A DNA stretch of 64,000 bases from Chimonanthus salicifolius (taxonomy: Eukaryota; Streptophyta; Magnoliopsida; Laurales; Calycanthaceae): assembly GCA_013350335.1 (NCBI GenBank), contig CM023541.1:64848413-64912412 (forward strand). The letters are read 5' to 3'. Every line of letters starts with the position of its first letter. Positions within the stretch are counted from its first letter, which is position 1. Under the pieces are notes generated by a model. That model made no database searches. It saw only the letters and a list, made by a program, of their open reading frames with translations, and was not told where the DNA came from. The position numbers and the translations under genes were made by a program. Below, piece after piece: positions 37,201-49,173 of this stretch.

Positions 37201-40200
37201 GAGAACATTTGTCGAACTCACTTGTCCAATTTTTGCAAAACCATGGTATAGAGTCTCAACTTTCTTGTCCATCTACACCTCAACAAAATGGTGTAATTGA
37301 ACCAAAAAAGTGTCATCTCCATGAGGTTGCCCGCTCCATTCTTTTTACCAAAAAAGTGTCACATTGACTTGAAGTTGTTTTAACCTTTTGTTACCTTATT
37401 AACCACATGCCATCCCGAGTGCTACAGAACAAATCCTCTCTTGACCTTATCTCCATCCACAAACAAGTCCATATTCTTCCATTGCATGTCTTTGGGTGTG
37501 TTTGTTTTGTTCACCAGTTTTCTGGTGATAACTGTATCCCCGGACCGTGAGATGTGTCTTTTTGAGAAACTCTCATTTCCATAAAGGCTATAAGTGCCTT
37601 GATCCCCTCACTAGTAAGACATACGTAACAATGGATATCACCTTTTTAGAGAGTCCCTTACTTTTATTCAGATTCATCTCCTCCTTCTTTTATTCTTCCT
37701 CATCTCTCTACAAATATTGGTCCTTCGAGCCCTACTAAGCCCCTTTTGATGTATCACTGCAAGCAACCCATGCCTTTAGCTGCAGCTGACCCTAATCAAT
37801 CATCTACCAGTAGCCCAGATCAATCAATTATTGACCCTGATCCTCCCATTGAGCTTCGAAAAGGTAAACGTGCTTGTACCAATCATCCCACTGATCGTTT
37901 TGTGTCTTATCATGCTTTTTCTCCTTCCTATCACAGTTTTCTTATAGCCTTAGACAACATTAGATTCCAAAGAGGATTGACACTACTCTTCATGATCCCT
38001 CCTAGAAATCTGCAATGGAAAAAGAATTAGCAACCCTTGAGAAAAATAATACATGGGAGAAGGTTCCACTTCCTCCAGGAAATAATCTAGTTGGATGCAA
38101 ATGGGTCTTTACTTTTAAGTATCATCCTGACGGGTCCATTGCCAAATATAAGGCTCGTTTGGTTGCCAAATGCTTACACAGACATATGGGGTTGATTATT
38201 AGGAAACTTTCTCTTATGACGCCAAGATTACCTTTGTTCGAGTATTAATTTCTATTGCTGCCACTCGTAACTGGCCCCTCCATCAATTGTATGTGAAGAA
38301 TGTTTTTCTACATGGTGATCTACAGGAAGAAGTTTACATGTTTTCCCCTCCTGGGTTAGTCAGACAGGGGGAAAACCATTTTGTCTGCAAACCCAAGAAG
38401 GCTATCTATGGCCTCAAGCAATCTCCACGGGTCTCGTTTGATAAGTTCAACAGTGCTTTGTTGCCGTATGGTTTTTCTCGGAGTTAGGCAGATCATTCAG
38501 TGTTTCTTTACAATGTCAACTTAGTGGTGATGATTTTTGTGGTATATGTTGACGATTTTGTCTTTACTGGCAATAATGATGCTGTCATTTCTACATTCAA
38601 AGCCTATCTACAGCGCACCTTTGATATTAAAGATCTGGGACCTCTCCGCTACTTTCTTGGGATTGAGGTAGCTCGTTCCCCTACAGGACTCTCTCTTTCT
38701 TAACGAAAGCATGCTCTCGATCTATTAACAGGATGTCGGGTATTCTAGAGGTAAGCCTGCTAACACTCCTTTGGATGTTAACACAACGCTATCTGCTTCA
38801 GATGAGACCTTTCTTGATGATCATGCCTTCTATCAGAGATTACTTGGGAAACTGATTTATCTTACTATCACTCGGCTAGATTTATCATATGGTGTTGGTG
38901 TGGTCAGTCAGATCCTGTATGCCCCTCGTAATACTCATCTTCATGTTGTCTTTTGCATTCTTCGGTATCTTAAGGCTCATCTTGGTCGAGGGTTGTTCTA
39001 TGCACGACAGTCTCACTTACCAGTTCGGGACTATAAAAATGTTGATTGGGTTAGGTCTCCTAATGACTGCCGCTCTACTTCCGGATATTGTGTCTTCTTG
39101 GGATCCCACTTAGTTTCCTGCCGGAACAAGAATCAAAACATTGTTGCTCAGTCTAGTGCAGAAGCAGAATATCATGTCATGGCCAATACTGGGTTCCAAG
39201 TTACTTTGGCTTCAGCAATTCCTCTCCGATTAGGCCTTACCCCTGCCGATGCGTTAATCATGTTTTGTGACAATCAGGTTGCCATCAACATAGCCTCAAA
39301 TCATGTTTTTCATTAACGGACTAAGCATATTGAAGTCGATTGTCACTTCCTTCTTCAACACATTTCTGAAGGTCGGATCTTCACTCCTTATCTCAAATCC
39401 AAGGACCAACTTGCAAATATGCTTATAAAAGCCGTGTCTCGTACCCAATTCAATCATGCTTTATGCAAGCTAGGCTTACACGACTCTTCACAGTAGCTTG
39501 AGGGGGATTGTTGTGGGATCCACTACAAAGTACAGTTGACTATGTGGCCTCTAGATATAGTTGACCAAAATCATCCTAATTATTCTTTTAGTTCTTTCAT
39601 TTTTAACCATCGTTATTGGCTCCTTGTAATCCATTTATATATGTACTCTCCTTCGATTATTTACACAATATAAAACATTCAATCAAAGAGATGAGGGGTC
39701 AAATGGGGCATAGGGTGGGGCCGATGAGATTGACTTGCATAGAACTGTACAAACCAATGCACGAAGGACATATATCAATTAGATCTTCACAAAACAAATG
39801 TTTGTGAAGAACCAAATAATTGACAATATAACGCAGTGCATTTCACAATTCAAGATTGGCCATGTATTATAAATAGTACGCTTTTATGAGAGAGAAGAAG
39901 ACACTGCAAGAAGTGAGCAGAGCATAGACTATGACATAGTTGAATATTTAAATGTAAACAATGACAGAATAGCAGTTCTGAAATTATTGAGTTGCTTAGA
40001 GATGACTGTATGATATAAACAATAAACAGCTACTCATACCACAATGTTCTCTCCTTGCCTAAGGATGGGAGCAGGGACATAAAGGTTACATTGTGGTCCA
40101 ACTGTCTGCAAAGATTCATCCAATGTTTCTTCAGAAAAGGGTAAAAGATACCAATGTAAAATTATGCCATACAATAAAATAAAAAAACTCAAAATGTACA

Positions 40201-43139
40201 AGTTTTTAATCATACCGGCCAGAATCTTCCAATGTTAAAATTGTTCACAAAAGCAACACCTTTGTTCCAGCCACTGAATGAAATGAATGTGTCCTTAACT
40301 TGGTCGATTGAATCAATGACCAAATGACCTCTATAGATTGTCGGTTCATCAGATCTGACCTCTGTAAAGGAAGAAGCAGAACTTTGAAGTCATCATTCAA
40401 GCCTCAACGTAATGGCTCCACGCATCACATGAGATAAAAGCACAAAAAGCACCTTTTGTGAATATATGGGCAAACAAAACAAAGTTGGAACAAGCAGTTA
40501 ACTTGCCACTTGTGAAATAAATAAATCAAATAAAATATAATGCAAAAATTCACATCATGGTCAAATTTGATTTGGATAGTGGAGTTGAGTTTAGAAACTC
40601 CTTATGCTAACCATAACTTTCTAATTGTCACCTCTAAGCCATCAATCAAACTTCCCATAAATTTCTCATCCAGAATTTTACTTGATGTTATAATCTCACT
40701 CAGAGAGCCTACTTGCTTTTATATGCACCATTCATCATCATTATCAAAGCCAAAATCTCATCTTTTTGAGTTCTACTTCTCCATTTTTGTATGCACCATT
40801 GGCTTCCAAAATTCCACGTTCAAATTTTTTTGAGAAAAGGAACAAATCTACCTTAGGGGGCAGCAACAGTTGTGACAATTTAATATTCAACAACTATTGC
40901 ATGCAGGTAAGGTATGGCCAATAGCAGGGCCGTCTAGAAACAAGTTGGGGCCTAAGACAAAAAATTTAAATGGGCCTTCTTAATATTTAATATATTATTA
41001 TAATTAATATTTAATTAAAATTTTAATTATATATTATAAAATAAATTATTCTAGACAATAATTTTTTTAACTTAAAAAGATCAAGAGGCCAACAATACAG
41101 AGCATTGAAAAATTTACCCATCCGAGTGAAATTAGCATATTCAGAAATTAAAATAAAATAAGAACACTTTAAAAGATCAGTATACTGAGTGTACTGAAAT
41201 GCAAACAGAGAGTGAGAGATGTGTTCTCTCTATTGCTCTTATCTTCTTCTTCTTTTCTATATAATTTGAATAAGGTTAATTATTTAGACATGAGATTTTT
41301 CTTTCAACCTGCACAGGTTTTCAATTTTTTATTGAAAATTATCATTTTACCCTTCCGCTTCCTCACTGTTTGGACGTGAGTTAAGAACATTTTTCATGCA
41401 TAAATTCCATTCATCCGGACAGTCTACACATGCCACAGTAATGCATAGTACATTAGTTAAAAAAAACTATATAATTCCTATAGTTTTGAATAATAAAATC
41501 TCCCTTAAAACTTTAAAGTTATTTTTTAAGCACTATGTATTTCCAAAATTTCTCAAATTGAATATCCGGACTAATTACGATAACCTGATAAAAATACTTT
41601 AAGACTTCAAGGTCTTTTAATACTCCCAAATGTTTAAAACACAATGTTTTACAAATAAAGGGTATCCCTCGACTGTGCCGAAAATACACTTCCGGAAGTC
41701 CAAACGACTAACCGTAAAATCGGTTGAACTCCAAATTCAAAACTAAACAAATATGTGAAATTTGAAAACTTAGATCTTTCAAATGATTGTTTAACTGGAT
41801 TTTTTTTTTTGTTTTGAAGAAGGGATGGGATTTGAGATGGGAAAAGGTTAAACAATCGTTTGAAAGATCTAAGTTTTCAAATTTCACATATTTGTTCAGC
41901 TTTGAATTTGGAGTTCAACGGTTTTTACGGTTTGTAGTTTGGACCTCCGAAAGTGTATTTTCGGCTTAACTGAGGGATACCTTTTATTTGTAAAACAATG
42001 TGTTTTAAACATTTAGGAGTGTCAAAATACCTTAAAGTTTTAAAGTATTTTTATCAAGTTATCCTAAATTGTCCGAATATTCAATTTGAGAAATTTTAGA
42101 AATATACAATGCTTAAAAACTAATTTTAAGGAGATTTATTATTCAAAACTATAGAAATTATATAGTTTTTTTTTTTTTAAGTATTGCATAATAGGAGCCC
42201 ACCACAGCGAGAGGGGCCTCCTTCACTTGGGGGCCTAAGGCGACCGCCTTTCTTGCCTAAGGATAGAGACGGCCCTGGCCAATAGAAAGGTCCATATATT
42301 GACTAGATTTTTAATATTTCCAATGGCATCTAAGACTGGTCGAGTATCATCACTTGATTTAATGATTTCATCAGTGTTATTGGTAAATTTTAGTGTATTG
42401 GTCATCAATCATTCATGTGATCTGGGGGTGAATTCTAGCAAATAGAAGAAGTTTCAGGGAGAGGGGTATGTATTTAAACCAATTGCTCCAATACTACATA
42501 CCCCAGGAATGAAAAATGCCTATGCATGTACCAAGGAAAAGATATTTGCACTTTTGCAGACTCAGATCAAAATAGATGTACTCCTTTCTATTCACTTATG
42601 GCATGCCAAGACCAACATAATTTTTTACTCCTTATAGGATCTTCATTGCACTATCATAAATAATATAAAATATTGAGGCTTCCCTGGATGAGTGTTTTGG
42701 AAACTTGTTATGCATATGATGTCACTTTTTTTGGCTTCCATGCACTGTCTGTATGTCTCTCATGACATAAAGGAGGAGTACTCATGTTAGAAACTAGGAT
42801 AGTCAATATTATCTTCATTGAAGCTAATCCTGTACATGATCCCACTGTTTTCAGGCCGCACAAGGTGCTCTCATTTACAAGAATTTCCGAGGTAAGGAAA
42901 TTGTTCTCATGCTTAAAAAGTTACAACGCAATTCAAGCACAACTTTTGCTTTATTTCACATCACACTCCAAGTTTTCACATTTAAAAGAATTGGTATATA
43001 TATATTTGAGAGAGAGAGAGAGAGCAATGCAATAAGTTGGTTAATTTTAGAAGTATTTTGATGAATACATGTCCTTGCACCTTTGTAGTTAGCAACTTGC
43101 AAGACAGGATCGACTACTTCCAGTTAAGAGAATTGGTAC

Positions 43140-43182
<43 letters not shown>

Positions 43183-44303
43183 ATGGAATAAGTTGGTTAT
43201 TTTTGTTAAGTATATTGATGAATACATGTCCTTGGTCCTTTGTAGATCGCAACTTGCAAGATAGGATTGACTATTGCCAGTTAAAAGAACCTGTACAGAT
43301 GAGAGAGAGAGAGAGAGAGAGCAATGAAATAAGTTGGTTAATTTTGTAAGATATTGATGAATAGATGTCCTTGCACCTTTGTAGTTCGCAACTTGCAAGA
43401 TAGGATCAACTGTTGCCAGCTTGCTCAGATTGTCGAATGAAATTGGAAACATTTTCCACTGATGAAGAACGGTGCCATCCAGAATGACAGAGGATAAAAT
43501 ACCCTGAATCAGAAACCACAATAATCAAATTTAAGTCATATGTGACTTATGAGACCATGATATTTGGTGCACCAGTAACTACCTTCCATGTAACTGGTGC
43601 TTAACTCGGAAAAGCACCAAAAAGTAGAGATATAATTCCAAACAATATAACATAATCATCATTGTTGCTGTTGAAGCCTTACCTCATCTCCCCAACAATA
43701 TAACAAGATCATTAACATTTTTTTTAGCAGTAACAAACAAAACTTTTATTAAAACAAAAAAGAAATACAACGAAAGAACCAAGTACAAAGAATAGGGTCT
43801 ACCCATTCGGGCTCGCTTTTTTATGTTCTTTTATTTTTTCAATGATTACCAAGTAGAACCCACCAAATGAACACATCCATAACACAATGATTGAGCAGGT
43901 TAATAATGGCAAAGAATTTTCTACCCTTTGCAAAGACAATTGCCTAAGGAAATCATACATGAATATGCAACAGAAATTTATTTCTTCTTCACCTGTTGCA
44001 TAATATTTTTAGACATAATTTTCTAATGATTGGACTTTCACTTTGAATCTTTTCATTGCCGCATTTTGACGTCTCAAAGGAAATGACACAAAGGAAAAAA
44101 AAAATGAAAGAACAAGAATAGTTAAGAGTGATTCAGAAATATAGTTATGAGCATTGAATACCAATAATAGATTCCATTATTTGTAAAAATGGTAGTTCAT
44201 ATTTGTCAAAAACATAAAAATAAAAATAACCCAATGAATATGGGAAAGTTACCTTCCGGTCAAATATATATTGCCCATAATTAAGATGACCCATGTTTTC
44301 TAC
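34269..44303 (-). CDS. BGAL17: Beta-galactosidase 17-like (GH35), C-terminal exons only
   Basis: Five minus-strand exons with GT-AG borders and matching phase: 44303-44253, 43503-43377, 40361-40216, 40105-40040 and 34364-34269 (stop TGA), giving 161 codons. They read VENMGHLNYGQYIFDRK, then GILSSVILDG, then FNIGRFWP, GPQCNLYVPAPILRQGENIV and a tail ending FTCGLKSHQL. This is the C-terminal beta-sandwich of GH35 beta-galactosidases of the plant BGAL17 type, which hydrolyse terminal beta-galactose, usually in the secretory pathway or wall. A full enzyme needs about 500 more N-terminal residues, including the two catalytic glutamates. I find none of these between 44304 and the helicase gene. The locus is therefore either a 5'-truncated remnant or a gene with an intron longer than 19 kb. 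Introns contain a copia element, a hAT MITE and a triplicated exon edge. Confidence 0.85.
34796..39691 (+). mobile_element. Ty1/copia LTR retrotransposon, degenerate, antisense in a BGAL17 intron
   Basis: The 5' LTR (about 34796-35094) and the truncated 3' LTR (39509 to about 39691) share CAGTTGACTATGTGG, TTGGCTCCTT and ATTTACACAATA. A primer-binding-like TAGTATCAGT follows at 35095, and the polypurine tract GCTTGAGGGGGAT (39496-39508) precedes the 3' LTR. Coding order is copia: a gag zinc knuckle (C-x2-C-x4-H-x4-C) near 36295-36340, pre-integrase LWHCHLGHP at about 36880, integrase core FIDDYSRMTWIYL and SDNGGEH at 37050-37210, reverse transcriptase with KARLVAK and YVDD at 38015-38703, and RNase H with SSAEAEY at 38771-39480. 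At least six frameshifts or stops break the reading frame, so it cannot encode a working polyprotein. LTR divergence implies an old insertion. Confidence 0.92.
40917..42285. mobile_element. Non-autonomous hAT-type element with large internal foldback
   Basis: The element 40925-42277 (1353 bp) has terminal inverted repeats CAGGGCCGTCT / AGACGGCCCTG. Perfect 8-bp target-site duplications GCCAATAG flank it at 40917-40924 and 42278-42285, the length and TIR style of hAT transposons. Sub-terminal GGGGCCTAAG phrases are inverted. The interior is a second palindrome: the arm at about 41459-41795 pairs with about 41844-42179 (for example GGGTATCCCTC / GAGGGATACC and AGATCTTTCAAATGATTGTT / AACAATCGTTTGAAAGATCT). 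There is no transposase. It lies in the BGAL17 intron between exons ending 43377 and starting 40361. Confidence 0.85.
42988..43440. repeat. Three tandem copies of a BGAL17 exon edge, splice donor and GA repeat
   Basis: GCAACTTGCAAGAYAGGAT recurs at about 43092, 43249 and 43388 (spacings 157 and 139 bp). Each copy is accompanied by GATGAATAYATGTCCTTG, an AATAAGTTGGTTA phrase and a GA microsatellite (pure runs near 43011-43024, 43146-43180 and 43301-43320). The rightmost copy contains the real 3' end of the exon 43503-43377. The other two are intronic duplicates that retain part of the exon and, in one case, an intact donor dinucleotide. Confidence 0.8.
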
Positions 44304-44799
44304 CTGTGACAATAGAAAGAAATATATAATTCATAAAAATATTGAACAACTTACATTGATCCAATTTTATTACAAAACATAGTGCGGTCAAAATTTTTCT
44401 ACATAAAAAAGAAACTAATACATACAAAATAGTGTATCTACAGATTTGTTATTGTTGTATTGTCACTTTACAACTTGGTGGGTTTAATGATTTGAGGTAC
44501 CAAGTCAACAACCTCCAGAATTCAAACAATATTTCAATCTCAAAAAATAAACTGTCATCATCTAAGCAATTTATCCCATCAATCTGAAGTTGGCTTTTAT
44601 ATCTACATTTGGCAAATAATTTCCATGGATCAACTGTCCGATCTGATGCCCATGGGACTTGAACCTACACTATTTTAATCTTGAAAATTACATTTAATTA
44701 TAATTTAAATAGGCTGGCTATTTAGACACCGCTCTCTTTTGCCAGGAGGCACCGTTTTTCCAAAAATAGTGTGAAATTACCATTTTGCCCTTCCGTTTT
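44304..44799. other. Intron or flank 5' of the BGAL17 exons
   Basis: AT-rich sequence. I searched by eye for the expected upstream GH35 exon on the minus strand and found none. Near 44765-44795 the phrase ATTACCATTTTGCCCTTCCG recalls ATTATCATTTTACCCTTCCG inside the hAT element at about 41337. Confidence 0.4.
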
Positions 44800-45765
44800 T
44801 GTGATACCCACCCCTCCCAACCAGATGTGGGAAGTCCCACATCGGTTGGGAGGAGGAATTTAAGAGGGGTTTTAAGTGGCCAAAAGCCCCTTTGACCATG
44901 TGTGAGGCCTTTTGGGCTGGGCCACGTGGGCCAGGGCCCAAAAACAAAACCGTGCGGGTTTGAGCTGTGTGCGAGGCCCAAAGCGGACAATATCACACTG
45001 AGTCAAGCCCTAAGCCCTGTTGTCGGGTCGGGTCGTTACAAATATGGTATCAGAGCCGAGTTCAACACTCGGACTGTGTGGGCTTTCCTCCTTCCCTGCA
45101 GTTGTCGGGCTAAACCGGGTTGAGCCAGGGACGGCTTGAGGCTTTAGAGAGGGTGATTGTGATACCCACCCCTCCCAACCAGATGTAGGAAGTCCCACAT
45201 CTGTTGGGAGGAGAAATTTAAGAGGGGCTTTAAGTGGCCAAAAGCCCCTTTGACCATGTGTGAGGCCTTTTGGGCCCGGGCTCACGTGGCCCGGCCCAAA
45301 ACGCGTCTTACAAGGTCAACATGGGGTAGCCACTTAAATCCCCTCTTAATTTCATCCTCCCAACTGATGTGGGACTTCCCACATCTGGTTGGGAGGGGTG
45401 GGTATCACAATCACCCTCCCTAAAGCCTCGAGCCGTCCCCGGCTCAACCCGGTTTAGCCCGACAACTGTAGGGAAGGAGGAAAGCCCACACAGTCCGAGT
45501 GTTGAACTCGGCTCTGATACCATATTTGTAACGACCCGACCCGACAACAGGGCTTAGGGCTTGACTCAGTGTGATATTGTACGCTTTGGGCCTCGCACAC
45601 AGCTCAAACCCGCACGGTTTTGTTTTTGGGCCCGGGCCCACGTGGCCCGGCCCAAAACACCTCTTACAAAGTCAACATGGGGTAGCCACTTAAATCCCCT
45701 CTTAATTTCATCCTCCCAACCGATGTGGGACTTCCCACATCTGGTTGGGAGGGGTGGGTATCACA
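44800..45765. mobile_element. Palindromic pair of TRIM elements sharing a central hybrid LTR
   Basis: Left TRIM (+): LTR 44800-45040 (TGTGATACCC...GGTCGTTACA), tRNA-Met primer site TGGTATCAGAGCC at 45045-45057, a 90-bp interior, and polypurine tract TTAGAGAGGGTGAT at about 45144-45157. Right TRIM (-): LTR 45527-45765, primer site at 45510-45522 (complement), polypurine tract at about 45410-45423. Between them, 45158-45409 is one LTR-sized block whose two halves are inverted 5' LTR halves joined near 45283. The whole 966-bp unit can fold on itself. Flanking GTTTT (44795-44799) and ATTTT (45766-45770) match 4 of 5, as if it integrated as one piece. There is no coding sequence; the open frames here are incidental. 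Confidence 0.8.
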
Positions 45766-45771
45766 ATTTTA

Positions 45772-45871
45772 GACCGTCCGAAAGAACATTTAAGTGTAAA
45801 ATGCGTTCGTTCGGATGCTGAGACCGTCCAAATGAACATTTCAGTGTAAAATGTGTTTATTCAGATGGTAT
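45772..45871. repeat. 50-bp tandem duplication
   Basis: GACCGTCCGAAAGAACATTT (from 45772) and GACCGTCCAAATGAACATTT (from 45822) begin two adjacent 50-bp units. Both continue with AGTGTAAAATG. They directly follow the TRIM palindrome. Confidence 0.8.
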
Positions 45872-45907
45872 TCTCTCGTGTATGGAGACTGTGGGTTGTG
45901 GAGAGGG

Positions 45908-46212
45908 ATTTTCAAACGAGGCCGTTTCTCGACCTATTTCTACAAACAAGATATCAAAATTCATTTATTTTAAATTTTATGAACTCCGGGACTGATTTTA
46001 AGTAAAAATGGTATAGTTTTAGACTTCAAAAATCGTACCCAAAGAATTAAGGAAAAATGATTTTCCCTCTTAATTCTTTGGGTACGATTTTTGAAACCCA
46101 AAACTATATCATTTTAACTTAAAATTAGTCCCAGAGTTCATAAAATTCAGACTAGATGAATTTTGATATCTTGTTTGTATAAATTGGTTGAGAAACCGCC
46201 TCGTTTGAAAAT
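45908..46212. repeat. Foldback element abutting the telomere-like block
   Basis: Arms of about 140 bp: ATTTTCAAACGAGG at 45908 pairs with CCTCGTTTGAAAAT ending at 46212. The inner TCGTACCCAAAGAATTAA pairs with TTAATTCTTTGGGTACGA. The telomeric repeats begin within 20 bp of its right end. I could not define a target-site duplication. Confidence 0.75.
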
Positions 46213-46221
46213 CTGAGCCGA

Positions 46222-47499
46222 ACGAGCAAACCCTAAACCCTAAACCCTAAACCCGAAACACTAAACCCGTACAGCTAAACTCGACCCCTAAACCCGAAAC
46301 CCTAAACCCGAAACCCAAAACCCGAAACCCGAAACCCTAAACCCGAAACCCAAACCCCAAACCCCAAACCCCAAACCCCAAACCCTAAACCCTAACCCCT
46401 AAAACCTAAACCCTAACCCCCTAAATCCTAAAACCTAAACCCCTAACCCCTAAACCCTAAAACCCTAAACCCTAAGCCCCTAACCCTAAACCCTAAACCC
46501 TAAAACCCCAAACCTAAACCCTAAACCCTAAAATCCTAAAACATTAAACCCTAAACCCTAAAACCAAAACTCGAAAAAAAAACCCTAAACGCTAAACCCC
46601 AAACCCTAAACCCTAAAACCTAAACCCAAAACCAGAAATTCGAAACCCGAAACTCGAAACCCAAAACCCTAAACCCTAAACCCTCAACACCAAACCCTCA
46701 ACCCTAAACCCCTAAACCCCTAAAGCCTAAACCCTAAAACCCTAAAACCCTAAAACCTAAACCCTAAACCCTAAAACCCGAAAACTATAAACCTTGGACC
46801 TAAAACCTTAAACCCTAAACCCTAAACCGTAAAACCAAAACCCTAAAACGAAAACCCTAAACCCTAAACCCTAAACCCCAAAACCCTAAAGCCCTAAACC
46901 CTAAACCCTAAAACCCTAAACCCTAAACCCTAAAACACTAAACCGTAAAACCAAAACCCTAAAGCCTAAACCCCCCAACCCCCAACCCTAACCCCTAAAC
47001 CCTAAAACCCTAAAACCAAAAACCCTAACACCTAAACCCTAAAAACCTAAAACCAAAAACCCTAACACCTAAACCCAAAACCCTAAACCCTAAAATCTTA
47101 AAACCCTAAACCCTAAAACCCTAAACCCTCAACCCTAAAACCCTAAATCCTAAACCCTAAACCCTCAACCCTAACCCGTAAACCCTAACCTCTCAACCAT
47201 AAACCCCTAAACCCTAACCCCTCAACCCTAACCCCTAACCCCTAAACCCAGAACCCCTAAATCCCTTAACCCTAAACCCCGATCCCTAAACCCCTCACCC
47301 TAAAACCCTAAAACCAAAACCTTAAAAAAAAAAACCCTAAACCCGAAAATCCTAAAACCCTAAAACCCTAAACCCTAAATCCTAAACCAGAAATTCAAAA
47401 CCCGAAACCCGAAACCCGAAACCCGAAGCCCGAAGCCCGAAACTCGAAACCCGAACCCATAAACCCGAAACCCTAAACCCCTAAACCGTAAACCATAAC
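46222..47499. repeat. Interstitial telomeric repeat block, left part
   Basis: About 1.28 kb of degenerate CCCTAAA, the plant telomere C-strand (TTTAGGG on the other strand). One- and two-base variants are frequent (CCCCTAAA, CCCTAAAA). Patches of CCCGAAA repeats lie at about 46240-46350 and 47395-47480. All units share one orientation. The block continues at 50438 after a solo LTR. Confidence 0.95.
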
Positions 47500-49142
47500 T
47501 GTCACACCCCGACCCAAAGGGTGGGCCCTGAACACGACTGATTTTTTTTTTTAAAAGATAAACTAAACCAACTCACAAGCATTCTAACTGGGCCGGATCA
47601 ATGGTTAGGCCCAAAGGTCACACATGATCCCAACATGTGGACTCAAACACATACCATAAGTCTACCCCACAAGAATAGATATAACATTAACATCAATACA
47701 TAACATGATCAAATAAAATCCATCCATTGATTCATCATTCAAAATCACTACAAAATGACTACCGCAACGTAGTAGTCTCAATACATAATGTTTACAAAGA
47801 CCAAGTACCACATCCGGTACTTAACAAAAGCAATTGGTTCCAAGAACCAACAAGAAAAGATTAGGGTATTCCCCTCCGGGAGAATCCCGAAACAATGCAT
47901 CAGCTTATCCACCCTAAGCTTGATAAAAAGGGTCCTCCTCCTCAGGTTCATCGCCTAAAAGGTGAGTGGGGTGAGCTAACTAGCCCAGTGAAGGAAATAT
48001 AATAATGCAGTTTAAGTAAAAATATAACAGGTTAGCAACATTTCAATAATATCACATGCTTGATAACAATAAGCATAATGTCATGTAAAGCATCATCATC
48101 ATCTCTCATCGATTACTGTTATCATCCAACGTAACACCTGCCGACTACGCTGAGACCAGTATTAAGTCCCGACACGGGTCAAAATACATCCTTGCAAGTG
48201 CATCTCCGGCTCTGACTTAGCCGATATTGACATCCTCAAGTCAGCAACTGACGACATCATGGTCCACCCATGGTCCAATAGACATAAACCATCTCCCATA
48301 TGGCCGATATTGGTTCAATAGCCCAGGTACGTGGAAGCAGTCTTACATACTCATACGATCAACATCGTAAATATCACAATCATCATCAGCACTCTTACCA
48401 CAGTGCATCATGTCAATGCACATGAGTGGGTTCATCAAATCTGAAACCACTCATTGCTCAATACTCATCTTATAATAAAACCTGTTTACATATCCTGCAG
48501 AGTTACGTTCCCTCACCGTGATGTGTGGTTTACGCGGTCTCTATTCAAACAACACACAAGTGCACAATCAATATACATAACAAATACATACACACAAGCA
48601 GTATTTGGAAATCATACGTTTTCCCAAAAAATATCTAGGGTTCATGGAATTGAGTCTCCTACTTGGTTTCTATCCTTTTTAAATTATCATAATCCACAAT
48701 ATAATAATAAATAAAAAGGGGTTCAGTCCAAAACTCATATTGTCTTCTGGGCATTGACCAGATTGACTTATTGAGTTAGGTCTAGATCCTCGGGTCACTT
48801 CTCGGTTGTCTTCTGGATAGAACCAGATCTGACATTTTGAGTTAGGCCTCGAGGTCACCCAGTGCCCGACTATATAGCGTCGGCCTGAAAGTGAATCACT
48901 CAGTGCCCGACCAATAGGGTCGGCCTGGAAGCGAATACAATAGTATTTACACTATAAGTAATAAGAAAAAAGGGGTTAGTACATTTTTAATTAACAAGAA
49001 GGGGTTCTAACATCACATCACATAATCTAACAAAATATATTTTTTTAATAAAATAATAATAATATTTATTTATTTATTTATATATTTTTTTTTAAAGAGA
49101 ACTAACATCACAAACACAAGTATTAATAATATCAAATAAATA

Positions 49143-49173
<31 letters not shown>

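Noticed and set aside
43114..43521. 135-aa minus-strand ORF
   Set aside because: Only its first part (to about 43377) is the BGAL17 exon. The rest is read-through of intronic GA repeats and duplicated exon edge.
44800..45040. Cassandra-type LTR with embedded 5S rRNA promoter
   Set aside because: I could not find the 5S internal control region in these LTRs. Only general TRIM features are present.
44718..45821. Several GC-rich ORFs on both strands
   Set aside because: They fall inside the TRIM palindrome. Repeated near-identical peptides on opposite strands reflect the inverted repeat, and TRIMs do not encode proteins.
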